64,000 nucleotides of DNA, taken from contig NZ_BCTX01000015.1 in the NCBI RefSeq assembly GCF_001590985.1, forward strand, positions 1 to 64,000, written 5' to 3'. Source of the stretch: Novosphingobium naphthalenivorans NBRC 102051 (GTDB taxonomy: Bacteria > Pseudomonadota > Alphaproteobacteria > Sphingomonadales > Sphingomonadaceae). A program made the translations under genes and the position numbers. The notes below the pieces were generated by a model. That model searched no databases, was not told the origin of the DNA, and was given only the letters and a program-made list of their open reading frames with translations. Shown here in pieces: positions 29,658-40,522 of the stretch (position 1 is the stretch's first letter; each line of letters opens with the position of its first letter).

Positions 29658-30151
29658 AGCCCGCGTCGCCTGACGCACCCGGTTCTGAGCCGTGGGGCTA
29701 TGCCTTCCGCTCATCGTTCTTGAGGACGAAAGCTGGTCAGGCCCTTGGATGGGTGACTTGGTGCCTTGCCAGGCTCGGTTGGAGTGATCTGGCCAATCGC
29801 GGGGTCGACTGGGCAATTCTGATGGCCCGAGTGAACCCCGGCGCGTTGGCGACGCTTCGTCTGCTCAGTTCCCGCGACGGTCGTGTGGCTGGCCGAGCCG
29901 GCCGCCTGTTGGTAGAAGGCAGGACGTTGCCGGAAAGCGAATGGCGGGGGATGCAGTACTGCGCATCGTACTACGTTGCTGCCTGCAATGAAGAGCGTGC
30001 GCTTCAGCTGATTTCCCGCTGGGAGCAGTCTACTGATCCAAATTCGCTACGCATTGAAGACGGAGAGCTGGATGAACCGTTTGACGGGCCGGAAATGCTC
30101 ATATCGGTGGAGGGCGGAAGGGCGTTCTATCGGGATGGGAGCCGTGCCTAG
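29654..30151 (+). CDS. hypothetical protein overlapping alaS
   Basis: A 165-aa protein that I do not recognise. It begins at GTG overlapping the alaS stop (GTGA), so it could be translated by coupling. It is Trp- and Arg-rich, with one hydrophobic stretch ([19 protein letters not shown], about 25-43) that is too short and charged to be a certain membrane helix. The middle is helical ([22 protein letters not shown]) and may resemble a repeat-type helical protein; the end is acidic ([14 protein letters not shown]). Codon use is less GC-rich than in alaS. It may be a recently gained gene; no function is proposed. Confidence 0.65.
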   Translation: MKPASPDAPGSEPWGYAFRSSFLRTKAGQALGWVTWCLARLGWSDLANRGVDWAILMARVNPGALATLRLLSSRDGRVAGRAGRLLVEGRTLPESEWRGMQYCASYYVAACNEERALQLISRWEQSTDPNSLRIEDGELDEPFDGPEMLISVEGGRAFYRDGSRA

Positions 30152-30186
30152 GCGTATAGGTATCCGAACCGGCGAGACAGCCCTGC

Positions 30187-31119
30187 ATGACTGACATCGC
30201 GACCATTGTCGCCGAAATCGCCGAAGAGATGCGCGCCCAGGAGCATCGCGGCAAAGTGGCGGACTATATCCCGCCGCTGGCTGCCGTGCCCGATACCCGG
30301 TTCGGCCTCGCCGTCGTGCTGCACGATGGCACTGTCCACACGGCGGGCGATGCCGAGGAGCCGTTTTCGATCCAGTCGATCTCCAAGGTCTTTGCGCTGA
30401 CGCTGGCGCTCGGGGCGGTCGGGGATCAGCTCTGGCAGCGGGTCGGGCGCGAGCCCTCGGGATCGGCGTTCAATTCGATCGTCCAGCTTGAGACCGAGCA
30501 CGGCATTCCGCGCAATCCCTTCATCAATGCCGGGGCGATCGTCGTGTGCGACGTGCTGCTCGGGCGCCTGCAACCGCGCGAGGCGATCGGGCAGATGCTG
30601 CGCTTCGTACGCACGGTGGCGGGCGATGACGGTATTGCCATCGACGAGACGGTGGCCCGCGCCGAGCAGGACACCGGCTTTCGCAACCGGGCGCTTGCCA
30701 ACTACATGCGCGCTTTCGGCAATGTCCATGCGCCGGTGGAGCTGGTGCTGGGCACTTATTTCCACTTCTGCGCGCTGGCGATGAGCTGCCGCCAACTGGC
30801 GATGGCGGGGCGCTATCTGATGGATGGCGGGCGTTCGGACGGACATTCGGTCATCTCGCCCCGCCGCGCGCGGCGCATCAATGCCCTGATGATGAGCTGC
30901 GGGCACTACGACAATTCGGGCGATTTCGCCTATCGCACCGGTCTGCCGGGCAAGTCGGGCGTGGGCGGCGGCATTCTTGCGGTGGCGCCGGGGATCGCCA
31001 GCATCGCGGTGTGGTCGCCCGGCCTCAACGCCAGCGGCAATTCGCATCTGGGGCAATTGGCGCTGGAGCGGCTGGTGCAGCGGACCGGCTGGTCGGTGTT
31101 CGAGCCGCGCAGCCTCTGA
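30187..31119 (+). CDS. glsA: glutaminase A
   Basis: GlsA hydrolyses glutamine to glutamate and ammonia. It has a serine beta-lactamase-like fold with an SxxK nucleophile pair, here S64-I-S-K67 in [14 protein letters not shown]. Other family motifs are [16 protein letters not shown] (residues before NPFINAGAI), [13 protein letters not shown], and near the C-terminus [14 protein letters not shown] and [11 protein letters not shown]. The 310-aa length is the family norm. ATG 30187 follows the stop of the hypothetical by 35 bases. No regulatory site is evident. Confidence 0.95.
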   Translation: MTDIATIVAEIAEEMRAQEHRGKVADYIPPLAAVPDTRFGLAVVLHDGTVHTAGDAEEPFSIQSISKVFALTLALGAVGDQLWQRVGREPSGSAFNSIVQLETEHGIPRNPFINAGAIVVCDVLLGRLQPREAIGQMLRFVRTVAGDDGIAIDETVARAEQDTGFRNRALANYMRAFGNVHAPVELVLGTYFHFCALAMSCRQLAMAGRYLMDGGRSDGHSVISPRRARRINALMMSCGHYDNSGDFAYRTGLPGKSGVGGGILAVAPGIASIAVWSPGLNASGNSHLGQLALERLVQRTGWSVFEPRSL

Positions 31120-31237
31120 TGATCTCTCCGCATGTGAGACCTTGATATAACACGGCTTTAACATGACAGGCCGGTGCGGTGCAGTTAGCGTGATGGCGCC
31201 GCCGGGGTGTGCCGGCGATGGCGGAGGATAGCGGGCG

Positions 31238-31759
31238 ATGATGGATTTTCTGGCGATTGCGGTCATGGCCACGGCGGTGACGGCTCCGGCTGTTGCGCCT
31301 GCATCACCACCACCGCCACCGCCGGTTGTCATCCAAGCTTCGCAGATGCCGCCGCGAATGTCATCTGACGAGCTGCCGGTGGCGGAGTTCGATGTCGCGG
31401 TAACGGCGGCAGGGCGCCCCTTGTGGGGCGGCCGGATGTCCGTCGCCCGTACCGGTGCATCCTATACGCAGTCGCTTCGGGAAGCGCCGCAGGCTTGCGG
31501 CGGCCGGACGGGCGGCGACCCGCGGTATGACGTCACGGCCGAAAACCGGCTGAGCGTCTCCCTGAACCGCGCTTTCGCGCGCAATGACGAGAACCGTTTC
31601 CGCGTTCGTCTGGAATGGGCGCGGCCGCTTGCGGCATGTGAGGGGAACGGAACACGCCAGGTCGTGCTCGATCAGCAGTTTGAACTGGCAGCCGGGCAGA
31701 CCCTGCGGCTGACGGGCGATGCCGGACTGGCGATTACGCTCAAGCGGGCCGCCCGCTGA
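31238..31759 (+). CDS. hypothetical exported proline-rich-leader protein
   Basis: A 173-aa protein of unknown function. Residues 1-22 are a signal peptide (MMDFLAIAVMATAVTAPAVAPA), followed by a poly-proline run (SPPPPPPVV) that may act as a spacer. The mature domain (about 45-173) looks all-beta, with DVAVTAAGRPLWGGRMSVAR, two cysteines (QACGGR, AACEGN) suitable for a disulfide, and QTLRLTGDAGLAITLKR at the end. The gene has a GGAGG about ten bases before the ATG. It sits between glsA and a convergent antiporter gene. Similar short beta-sandwich proteins of sphingomonads are unnamed. Confidence 0.7.
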   Translation: MMDFLAIAVMATAVTAPAVAPASPPPPPPVVIQASQMPPRMSSDELPVAEFDVAVTAAGRPLWGGRMSVARTGASYTQSLREAPQACGGRTGGDPRYDVTAENRLSVSLNRAFARNDENRFRVRLEWARPLAACEGNGTRQVVLDQQFELAAGQTLRLTGDAGLAITLKRAAR

Positions 31760-31782
31760 CCGCTCGCTGGCCATCTGGGAGG

Positions 31783-33552
31783 TCAGTCCCCCAGACCTGC
31801 ACTTTTCAGCTTCGGCCGTTCGGCCAGCCCGCCTTCCTGCATGATCATTTCGCGCAATTCGTCGCGCTTTTCGTGGATCGAGGCGATCACCGGGCCCATC
31901 GCGACGCCGGTTTCCACCAGCACCGCTTCGGATAGCTGGAGCGAGCTTTCCAGCGTTTCGGGCACGGCATGGGTGGCCCCGGCGCGATAGAGCTGGGCAG
32001 CGTCGCTGGCATCGCGGGCGCGGGCTATGATCGGCAGGTCCGGGAACTGGGCGCGCAGCTTGCGCACGATGCGCTGGGCCGTGACGGGTTCGTCCATGGT
32101 CAGGATCACCGCGGCGGCATGGGCCGCGCCCATGCGCATCATGGCATCCCCGCGCCCGGCGTTGCCGAACGTGACGGCATAGCCCTGCCGGCGTCCTTGG
32201 GTGACGAAATCGGTGTCGCTGTCGATCGCGGCGTAAGGGCGGCCGTGCCGGGTCAGCATGTCGGCGACGAGCCGGCCGACGCGGCCGAAGCCGACAATGA
32301 TGGTGCGCGGTTTCCCGTCATCCTCGGCGGGCTGGTGCGGGGCCTCCACGCTGTCGACCCGGCGCGCCATGATCTTGCCCGCCAGCGACAGCAGCGGCGT
32401 GACAGTGAGTCCGATCGCCGTCACGATCTGCCAGAACTGGGCAGTTCCCGGCTGGATCAGCTGCGCCGAGGCGGCGGCACTGAGCACGATCAGGGTCGTC
32501 TCGGATGGGCTCGACATCAGAATGCCGGTTTCGGTCGCGGTGCCGCGCCGGGCGCCCATCAACCGCAGCAACACGCCGGTGACGATCGCCTTGAGCAGAA
32601 TCACGCCGACCGTGGCGACCACGATCGAGCCGAAGTTTTCCCAGACGACCTCGATATCGATGCTCATGCCGATGGTAATCAGGAATACGCCCAGGGCCAG
32701 GCCCTTGAACGGCTCGGTGATCTGCTCGACTTCCGAATGGTATTCGGTCTCGGCAATAAGCAGCCCCGCGACCAGCGCGCCGACGATCGGCGAAAGCCCG
32801 GTCGCCGCCGTTGCCAGCGCGGCGAGGATGACCACCAGCAGGCTGGCGGCGAGGAACAGTTCAGGGCTCTTGGTGCGCGCCGCCTGCGCAAAGAGCGGGG
32901 GCAGCAGATAGCGGCCGAGGACCAGCAGGGCGATCACCGTCACGCTGCCCCACAGCAGGGTGTGCAGCAGGTTGCCCATGCTGTCGCTGTCGGCATGGGG
33001 CGCAAGCGCGCCGAGCAGGAAGATGATCGGCACCAGCGCGATATCCTCGAACAGCAGCATGGCGAGCGCGGCGCGGCCCACGGGCGTGGCGGTATTGGTG
33101 ATCTTGAGCACCAGCGCGGTCGAGGAGAGGGCCAGAGCCAGGCCCAGTGCCAGCGCGCCGGCAAAGGCCTGGCCGATCGCGGCGAGGATGAAGGTCAGCG
33201 AGGCGCCGATCACGATCAGCTCCAGCGAACCGAGCCCGAAGACCATGCGCCGCATCTGCCACAGGCGTGCGAAGGAGAGTTCTAGCCCGATCGAGAACAG
33301 CAGCAGGATAATGCCGAATTCGGCAAAGACGGCGAGGCCGTCCGGATCGGTGATCGTTATGTAGGACAGCCACGGGTGGTCGAAGACGTGCCGGCCCAGA
33401 CCAAATGGTCCCACCAGCAGCCCCACCAGGATGAACCCGATCACGGGGGTGATCCGATACCGGTTGAACACCGGAATGACGATTCCCGCCGCGCCCAGAA
33501 TCACCAGGGCGTCGGAGAGGACGGGGGAATAGAGATCGCTGCTGCCGGCCAT
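31783..33552 (-). CDS. CPA2-family cation:proton antiporter with RCK domain (Kef/YbaL type)
   Basis: A 589-aa inner-membrane transporter that most likely exchanges K+ (or Na+) for protons. The N-terminal part (about 1-390) has around 12-13 hydrophobic helices, with the CPA2 motifs TPVIGFILVGLLVGP, FAEFGIILLLFSIGLEL, ALSSTALVLKI and LLFEDIALVPIIF. The C-terminal part (about 415-540) is a TrkA-N/RCK nucleotide-binding domain with GFGRVGRLVADML and a VTFGNAGR loop. KefB/KefC have the same layout; YbaL-like proteins are closer in length. No ancillary KefF/KefG gene is adjacent. It is convergent with the exported hypothetical protein gene. Confidence 0.9.
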   Translation of the reverse strand: MAGSSDLYSPVLSDALVILGAAGIVIPVFNRYRITPVIGFILVGLLVGPFGLGRHVFDHPWLSYITITDPDGLAVFAEFGIILLLFSIGLELSFARLWQMRRMVFGLGSLELIVIGASLTFILAAIGQAFAGALALGLALALSSTALVLKITNTATPVGRAALAMLLFEDIALVPIIFLLGALAPHADSDSMGNLLHTLLWGSVTVIALLVLGRYLLPPLFAQAARTKSPELFLAASLLVVILAALATAATGLSPIVGALVAGLLIAETEYHSEVEQITEPFKGLALGVFLITIGMSIDIEVVWENFGSIVVATVGVILLKAIVTGVLLRLMGARRGTATETGILMSSPSETTLIVLSAAASAQLIQPGTAQFWQIVTAIGLTVTPLLSLAGKIMARRVDSVEAPHQPAEDDGKPRTIIVGFGRVGRLVADMLTRHGRPYAAIDSDTDFVTQGRRQGYAVTFGNAGRGDAMMRMGAAHAAAVILTMDEPVTAQRIVRKLRAQFPDLPIIARARDASDAAQLYRAGATHAVPETLESSLQLSEAVLVETGVAMGPVIASIHEKRDELREMIMQEGGLAERPKLKSAGLGD

Positions 33553-33590
33553 GTCGGACCACTATGACACGAGGAGACGTCCAGACAATG

Positions 33591-33628
33591 GCTAACCTTA
33601 GGGGCTAACCTTAGGAGCTAACCTTAGG
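33591..33628. repeat. three tandem 13-bp direct repeats upstream of bamD
   Basis: GCTAACCTTAGG occurs three times with starts at 33591, 33604 and 33617, an exact 13-base period with one variable spacer base (G, A). The block is in the 180-base divergent region between the antiporter gene and bamD, about 105 bases before the bamD start. Spacing of slightly more than one helical turn would suit cooperative binding of a regulator. The role is unknown. Confidence 0.85.
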
Positions 33629-33732
33629 CGCGGCCCGGTCGCGGGGCGGAAAGGCACGCATTGCAGATACCCACTGCGAGGGAACGCAACTTCACTTGGC
33701 GTTCAGCATCGTGCTGGCTATAGACCCTCGCC

Positions 33733-34530
33733 ATGCTCGAACGTTCGCGAATGAAGACCGCCCTGCTTGCCGCCGCTACCGGGGCACTCGTTCTTACCGC
33801 CGGCTGTGCCGGACGTGGGGGCAAGAACAAGGATACCGCTTACGTCGCCCGCGACGTCGATACGCTTTACGCGGCGGCGAAGGACCGGCTGAACGAGGGG
33901 CGGACCAAGCAGGCCGCGGCGCTGTTCGACGAAGTCGAGCGCCAGCATCCCTATTCGCCCTGGGCCCGCCGCGCCCAGCTGATGAGCGCTTTCAGCTATT
34001 ACGCCGCGCGCGATTACAACAAGGCGATCCAGTCCGCGCAGCGCTTCCTGTCGATCCATCCGGGCAACAAGGATGCGCCTTACGCCTATTACCTCGTCGC
34101 GATGTGCTATTACGAGCAGATCAGCGACGTCACGCGCGACCAGAAGACGACCGAGCAGGCCAAGCAGGCGCTGACCGACATCATCCGCCGTTATCCCACC
34201 ACCAGCTATGCGTCGGACGCCAAGCTGAAGCTGGACCTCGTGAACGACCACCTGGCCGGCAAGGAAATGACCATTGGCCGCTCCTACGAGGATAGCGGCA
34301 AGTGGCTGGCCGCCACGCTGCGCTTCCGCAACGTGGTCGATAATTTCCAGACCACCAGCCACACGCCCGAGGCGCTGTTCCGTCTGGTTGAAAGCTATCT
34401 CTCGCTGGGCATTCCCGAAGAAGCGCAGAAAGCGGCGGCGGTGCTGGAGAGGAACTATCCGGGCAGCAAGTGGTATGCCCGCTCCTACAAGCTCATGAAG
34501 AAGTACGCGCCCGAAGACGTCGCGGCCTGA
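33733..34530 (+). CDS. bamD: outer-membrane protein assembly lipoprotein BamD
   Basis: BamD is an essential lipoprotein of the Bam complex that folds beta-barrel proteins into the outer membrane. The 265-aa protein has a lipoprotein signal with lipobox LTAGC (Cys at 25), followed by about five TPR repeats: YAAAKDRLNEGRTKQAAALF, EVERQHPYSPWARRAQLMSAF, YYAARDYNKAIQSAQRFL, DIIRRYPTTSYASDAK and YLSLGIPEEAQKAAAVLERNYPGS. Length and repeats match BamD/YfiO. In alphaproteobacteria bamD commonly precedes recN and ligA, as here. Three 13-bp repeats lie upstream. A GC hairpin follows the stop codon. Confidence 0.94.
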   Translation: MLERSRMKTALLAAATGALVLTAGCAGRGGKNKDTAYVARDVDTLYAAAKDRLNEGRTKQAAALFDEVERQHPYSPWARRAQLMSAFSYYAARDYNKAIQSAQRFLSIHPGNKDAPYAYYLVAMCYYEQISDVTRDQKTTEQAKQALTDIIRRYPTTSYASDAKLKLDLVNDHLAGKEMTIGRSYEDSGKWLAATLRFRNVVDNFQTTSHTPEALFRLVESYLSLGIPEEAQKAAAVLERNYPGSKWYARSYKLMKKYAPEDVAA

Positions 34531-34541
34531 TCCGAGAATCG

Positions 34542-34565
34542 GCGCGCGCCCGAAAAGGCGCGCGC
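34542..34565. terminator. possible terminator-like GC hairpin after bamD
   Basis: Perfect inverted repeat GCGCGCGCC / GGCGCGCGC with loop CGAAAA, 12 bases after the bamD stop. There is no T-run after it on either strand, so it may be an RNA-stabilising or Rho-assisted element rather than a classical terminator. Confidence 0.45.
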
Positions 34566-34698
34566 GGAAAACCGGTGCCCTAGATGCCGGTTTACGATTT
34601 TCGCACGAATTTTCTGTAGACCGGCACAATGACGGGACAGGAATGTCCGCGTCCGGAAGACGCATTTCCGGGCGTGTGCGGTCGCAAGGACAAATGCC

Positions 34699-34848
34699 AT
34701 GAAGGCAAAGGAAACAGGAAGGCTTGATCATCCGCACTCTGCCAGGCCGGCCTCGGGCTGGAGAACCTGGGAGCTGGAAACGATTGGCGCCCTGATTGCG
34801 CTGGTGTGGCTTCTGGGGGCTGTCCAGTTCGTCCATCACATGATCTGA
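34699..34848 (+). CDS. small single-span membrane protein, 49 aa
   Basis: A short gene between bamD and recN. ATG 34699 has AAGGA eight bases upstream, an ideal ribosome-binding site. The 49-residue product has a hydrophilic, basic N-terminal half (MKAKETGRLDHPHSARPASG) and one clear membrane helix (about 29-45: IGALIALVWLLGAVQFV) ending HHMI. The positive N-terminus suggests an N-in orientation. No family is recognised. Small single-span proteins of this kind often regulate a membrane complex, but no partner is indicated by the context. Confidence 0.6.
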   Translation: MKAKETGRLDHPHSARPASGWRTWELETIGALIALVWLLGAVQFVHHMI

Positions 34849-34943
34849 CCGGTTCTGCCACCCTTGTGGCGGGCGGAAGGGCCCACATCCGAAGCAGGGG
34901 GCAAGCGCGCGAAGCGGGGTGACGGCGGCCTTGCTCTTCGCTA

Positions 34944-34958
34944 GAACGCTTCGCGAAC
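34944..34958. promoter_or_regulatory. LexA (SOS) box of recN
   Basis: GAAC (34944-34947), seven bases, GAAC (34955-34958): a perfect alphaproteobacterial SOS box. It ends at the base directly before the recN ATG (34959). LexA bound here would block RNA polymerase at or just past the start of the message. Confidence 0.85.
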
Positions 34959-36623
34959 ATGCTCAGCCGTCTCTCCATTCGCAATATCGTTCTGATCGAG
35001 GCGCTTGATCTCGATTTTGCCGGCGGACTCGGCGTCCTCACCGGTGAAACGGGCGCGGGCAAGTCGATCCTGCTCGACGCGTTGGGCCTCGTGCTCGGCA
35101 ACCGGGCCGACAGCGGCCTCGTGCGCGGGGGTGAGGATCGCGCGAGCGTGACTGCGAGCTTCGACTTTTCGGCGCTTCCCGATGCGGTGCGCTCCGTGAT
35201 CGAACAGGCCGATCTGGAGATCGAGCCGGGCGAGGCGCTGATTCTCAAGCGCCAGCTCCGGGCCGATGGCGGATCGAAGGCATTCCTCAACGATCAGCCG
35301 GTGGGTGTGGCGCTGCTGCGTGAGATCGCCCCGGCGCTGGTCGAGATCCATGGGCAGCATGACGATCGCGGCCTCGTCAACCCGCGCGGGCACCGGGCCT
35401 TGCTCGACCGGTTTGCCGGTGGTGATGTTGCCGGTGTGGAAGCGGCATGGAAAGCCTGGCGCACCGCGCAGGGCGAGCTTGAGGCCGCGCGCGCTGAGGT
35501 CGCCAAGGCGGCCGAGGATCAGGACCTGCTGCTGGCGCATCTGGCCGAATTGACTGCGCTGGCGCCCGAAGAGGGGGAGGAAGAGCAGCTCGCTCTGGCC
35601 CGCGCGGCGATGCAGAAGGGCGAGAAGCTTTCCGACGATCTCTCCGCGCTGCAGCACTTGTGGACAGGCTCCGATTCGGCGCTGGCCAATCTGCGCAGCG
35701 CAGCCCGCCGGCTCGACCGGATCGCGGGCGAGCACGACCTTTTGGCCGAGGCGCTGGCTGCGCTCGACCGCGCGGTGATCGAGGCGAGCGAGGCGGAAGA
35801 CAAGCTGGAGCGCGCCGCCGAGGCGCTGGCGTTCGACCCGGCCGAACTCGACCGCATCGAAACCCGCCTGTTCGATCTGCGCGCGGCGGCCCGCAAGCAT
35901 GGCTGCCAAGCCGATGACCTGCCGGGCCGGATGCATGAGATGCGCGCGGCGCTCGATGCCATCGAAGGTGGCACCGAGCATCTCGCGGCGCTGGAAAAGG
36001 CGGCGAACAAGGCCGCGCTGGCCTACCGGCAGCAGGCCGAGGCGCTGCACGATCTGCGCCGGGCGGCGGCAAAGCGGCTGGATGCGGCTGTGGCGGGCGA
36101 ACTGGCGCCGCTCAAGCTCGATGCGGCGCGTTTCCAGACCTCGGTCGTGCGCCTGCCCGAGGAGCGCTGGGGCGCTCAGGGCATGGACGCGGTCGAATTT
36201 CTCATCAGTACCAATCCCGGCGCCGATTTTGCCCCGCTCGCCAAGATCGCCTCGGGCGGCGAGCTTTCGCGCTTCATCCTCGCGCTCAAGGTCGCGCTGG
36301 CCGAAGAGGGCGGCGCGGCGACGGTGATTTTCGACGAGATCGACCGCGGCGTGGGCGGCGCGGTCGCCAGCGCCATCGGTGAACGGCTGGCGCGGCTGGC
36401 GAGTGCCGGACAATTGCTGGCGGTGACGCACAGCCCGCAAGTCGCGGCGCGCGGGGGGCAGCACTACATGATTGCCAAGTCGAGCGAGGGCACGGTGACG
36501 CGCACTTCGGTGACGCCGCTCGATGCCGCCGAACGCAAGGAAGAGATTGCGCGGATGCTGTCAGGCGCCGAAGTGACCGACGAAGCGCGCGCGCAGGCCG
36601 ATCGCCTGCTGGAGGGGGTATGA
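34959..36623 (+). CDS. recN: DNA repair protein RecN
   Basis: RecN is an SMC-like ATPase that helps repair DNA double-strand breaks. The 554-aa protein starts MLSRLSIRNIVLIEALDLDF, with Walker A GETGAGKSILLDALGL, the FLNDQPVG and IHGQHDDRGL motifs, a long coiled-coil middle (about 150-370, Ala/Glu/Leu-rich), then the ABC signature LAKIASGGELSRFILALK and Walker B AATVIFDEIDRGVGG with D-loop. Typical length. A perfect LexA box abuts the start codon, and no Shine-Dalgarno site lies between box and ATG, so the leader may be very short. The GNAT gene overlaps its stop by ATGA. Confidence 0.96.
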   Translation: MLSRLSIRNIVLIEALDLDFAGGLGVLTGETGAGKSILLDALGLVLGNRADSGLVRGGEDRASVTASFDFSALPDAVRSVIEQADLEIEPGEALILKRQLRADGGSKAFLNDQPVGVALLREIAPALVEIHGQHDDRGLVNPRGHRALLDRFAGGDVAGVEAAWKAWRTAQGELEAARAEVAKAAEDQDLLLAHLAELTALAPEEGEEEQLALARAAMQKGEKLSDDLSALQHLWTGSDSALANLRSAARRLDRIAGEHDLLAEALAALDRAVIEASEAEDKLERAAEALAFDPAELDRIETRLFDLRAAARKHGCQADDLPGRMHEMRAALDAIEGGTEHLAALEKAANKAALAYRQQAEALHDLRRAAAKRLDAAVAGELAPLKLDAARFQTSVVRLPEERWGAQGMDAVEFLISTNPGADFAPLAKIASGGELSRFILALKVALAEEGGAATVIFDEIDRGVGGAVASAIGERLARLASAGQLLAVTHSPQVAARGGQHYMIAKSSEGTVTRTSVTPLDAAERKEEIARMLSGAEVTDEARAQADRLLEGV

Positions 36624-37309
36624 GCGCGCATCCGCTCGACCGGCCGGTGTGGAACATGCTGGGCGGACGGCAGGCCTCTCTGTCTGTCGCCAGCGGCGGG
36701 GCGGTGCGGATCGATCCGGGCTATGGCCCCTTCGCCGCTGCGCGCGACACCGGCGAGGAGGCGCAGGCGGCTTTGGCAACCCTGTTGTCCGGGCCTGATG
36801 ACCAGATCTGGCTCGTCGAGAACCGGGAATGGCCGGTGCCGCCTGGGACTCGTGTGGTCAAGAAGGCCGCGCTGGTGCAGATGGTCGCGGCCAGCCCGGC
36901 GCCGGTGCGCGCCGATGACGAACCGGCGGTGCTGCTGGGCGACGGTGACGTTGCGCAGATGTCGGAGCTGGCGCTGGCCACGCAGCCCGGCCCGTGGAGT
37001 ACGAACACGCAAAGCTACGGCGCCTATTACGGAATCCGCCGCGACGGCAGGCTGGCGGCCATGGCGGGAGAGCGTATGCGCCCGGCGCCGGGCTTTTCGG
37101 AAGTCAGCGGCGTGTGCACCTGGCCGGACTATCGCGGGCAGGGCATGGCCGCCACACTGATCCGGCGCGTCATGGCAGGCTTCACCGCGCGCGGCGAGAC
37201 GCCGTTCCTGCACAGCTATGCTGCCAATGAAGGGGCGATCCGGCTCTACCAGTCGCTCGGCTTTGAAATTCGCGGCGAAATGATGGCGATGGTGCTGGAG
37301 CGGGCGTGA
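36620..37309 (+). CDS. GNAT-family N-acetyltransferase
   Basis: A 229-aa protein whose C-terminal half is an FR47-like GNAT domain: EVSGVCTWPDYRGQGMAATLI holds the acetyl-CoA loop (R/Q-x-x-G-x-G/A), and LHSYAANEGAIRLYQSLGFEIRG is the final part of the fold. The N-terminal half (about 1-105) is not recognised and may be a diverged second GNAT-like lobe. The start overlaps the recN stop by ATGA, so it is part of the recN transcript and could be SOS-induced. Substrate unknown. Confidence 0.85.
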   Translation: MSAHPLDRPVWNMLGGRQASLSVASGGAVRIDPGYGPFAAARDTGEEAQAALATLLSGPDDQIWLVENREWPVPPGTRVVKKAALVQMVAASPAPVRADDEPAVLLGDGDVAQMSELALATQPGPWSTNTQSYGAYYGIRRDGRLAAMAGERMRPAPGFSEVSGVCTWPDYRGQGMAATLIRRVMAGFTARGETPFLHSYAANEGAIRLYQSLGFEIRGEMMAMVLERA

Positions 37310-37320
37310 GCCGGAGCAGG

Positions 37321-37424
37321 CCTCACCACCCCCCGGCCCCCTCCTCTGAAGAGGAGGGGGAGAATTACGTTGTGACCCAAGGAGCCCCCTCCTCTTCAGA
37401 GGAGGGGGGTGGGGGTGGTGGAGG
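37321..37424. repeat. inverted pair of CCCCCTCCTCT hairpin repeats
   Basis: Two GC-rich palindromes (CCCCCTCCTCT-GAAGAGGAGGGGG near 37338-37361 and CCCCCTCCTCT-TCAGAGGAGGGGG near 37385-37408) in opposite orientation, each flanked by a CCACC/GGTGG tail. They belong to the same general REP-like style as copies A, B and D but with another stem sequence. They sit directly upstream of the decayed DUF559 gene. Confidence 0.8.
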
Positions 37425-37440
37425 CCCCGACCGCCGTACA

Positions 37441-39925
<2,485 letters not shown>

Positions 39926-39983
39926 CGGGAGCCATCAGCCGCTCTTCTGCGATTTCCGCCCGTCCTCTCCGCTTCGGGAATTC

Positions 39984-40286
39984 TCAGGAATAGCGGCCCT
40001 GGCGCTCGTGCACCTGGCGGTAATGCTGCACGCGCGTGGCGCGCAGCCCCGCCATGCCCTCGCGATCGACGGCGCGCTGCCAGGATGCGAGTTCTTCCAA
40101 AGTGAGATTGTAGCGTTCGCAGGCTTCGGCGATGGTCAGCAGTCCGCCGTTGACGGCAGCGACGACTTCGGCCTTGCGCCGCACGACCCAGCGGGACGTG
40201 TTGGGCGGCGGCAGATTTTCCGTTCCGAGCGCCTCGCCGAGTGGACCGATAACCTTGTCCGGCCGGTCGAGATCAGATTGAAACAT
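39984..40286 (-). CDS. sciP: CtrA inhibitor SciP (DUF1153)
   Basis: SciP binds DNA-bound CtrA and stops it from recruiting RNA polymerase, limiting CtrA output late in the cell cycle (Caulobacter). The 100-aa protein has the DUF1153 core LPPPNTSRWVVRRKAEVVAAV, then ACERYNLTLEELASWQRAVDREGMAGL, a helix-turn-helix-like fold. Conservation across alphaproteobacteria is high and the protein is near the expected 90-100 residues. A CtrA 8-mer lies about 80 bases upstream, in line with CtrA-activated sciP in Caulobacter. The gene is divergent from a PilZ-like protein. Confidence 0.93.
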   Translation of the reverse strand: MFQSDLDRPDKVIGPLGEALGTENLPPPNTSRWVVRRKAEVVAAVNGGLLTIAEACERYNLTLEELASWQRAVDREGMAGLRATRVQHYRQVHERQGRYS

Positions 40287-40364
40287 GGCTGGTCCCTTGT
40301 GTCAGTACCAACCCCCCTTGCCGCCGGATTCTTGGTGAAATTCATTAACGCGGCATCACTCAAG

Positions 40365-40372
40365 ATGGTTAA
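40365..40372 (-). promoter_or_regulatory. CtrA-binding 8-mer upstream of sciP
   Basis: TTAACCAT read on the minus strand, 79 bases before the sciP start codon, in an AT-rich 210-base intergenic region. It matches the common CtrA half-site. The second TTAA half expected seven bases away is not present; a GTTAAT lies 20 bases away. Confidence 0.55.
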
Positions 40373-40433
40373 TTCGAAATTACAGAATTGATTGTAAGTA
40401 TTTGAGAAATATGTGGAAAAGTGGAGGTGAAAA

Positions 40434-40444
40434 GATTCAGATTC
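40434..40444. promoter_or_regulatory. two adjacent GANTC (CcrM) methylation sites
   Basis: GATTC at 40434-40438 and again at 40440-40444, with a third at 40327-40331, all in the sciP-PilZ intergenic region. CcrM methylates GANTC, and GcrA-type control uses methylated sites near promoters in alphaproteobacteria. Clustering next to a CtrA site is suggestive only. Confidence 0.4.
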
Positions 40445-40522
40445 ATTTACGCGGCGTTTACCTCTCCTAATTACTTTTCCGGATGAGCACTTCGGGTGTT
40501 GTGGAGATCATCGGACAGGGAC

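Noticed and set aside
27084-29816. 910-codon open frame on the minus strand opposite alaS
   Set aside because: It is the mirror of a GC-rich third-position bias in alaS. Its translation is Arg/His/Gln-rich, lacks motifs and covers a fully motif-bearing synthetase.
34542-34565. GC hairpin after bamD as a classical terminator
   Set aside because: No T-run on either strand. Listed as a hairpin with low confidence instead.
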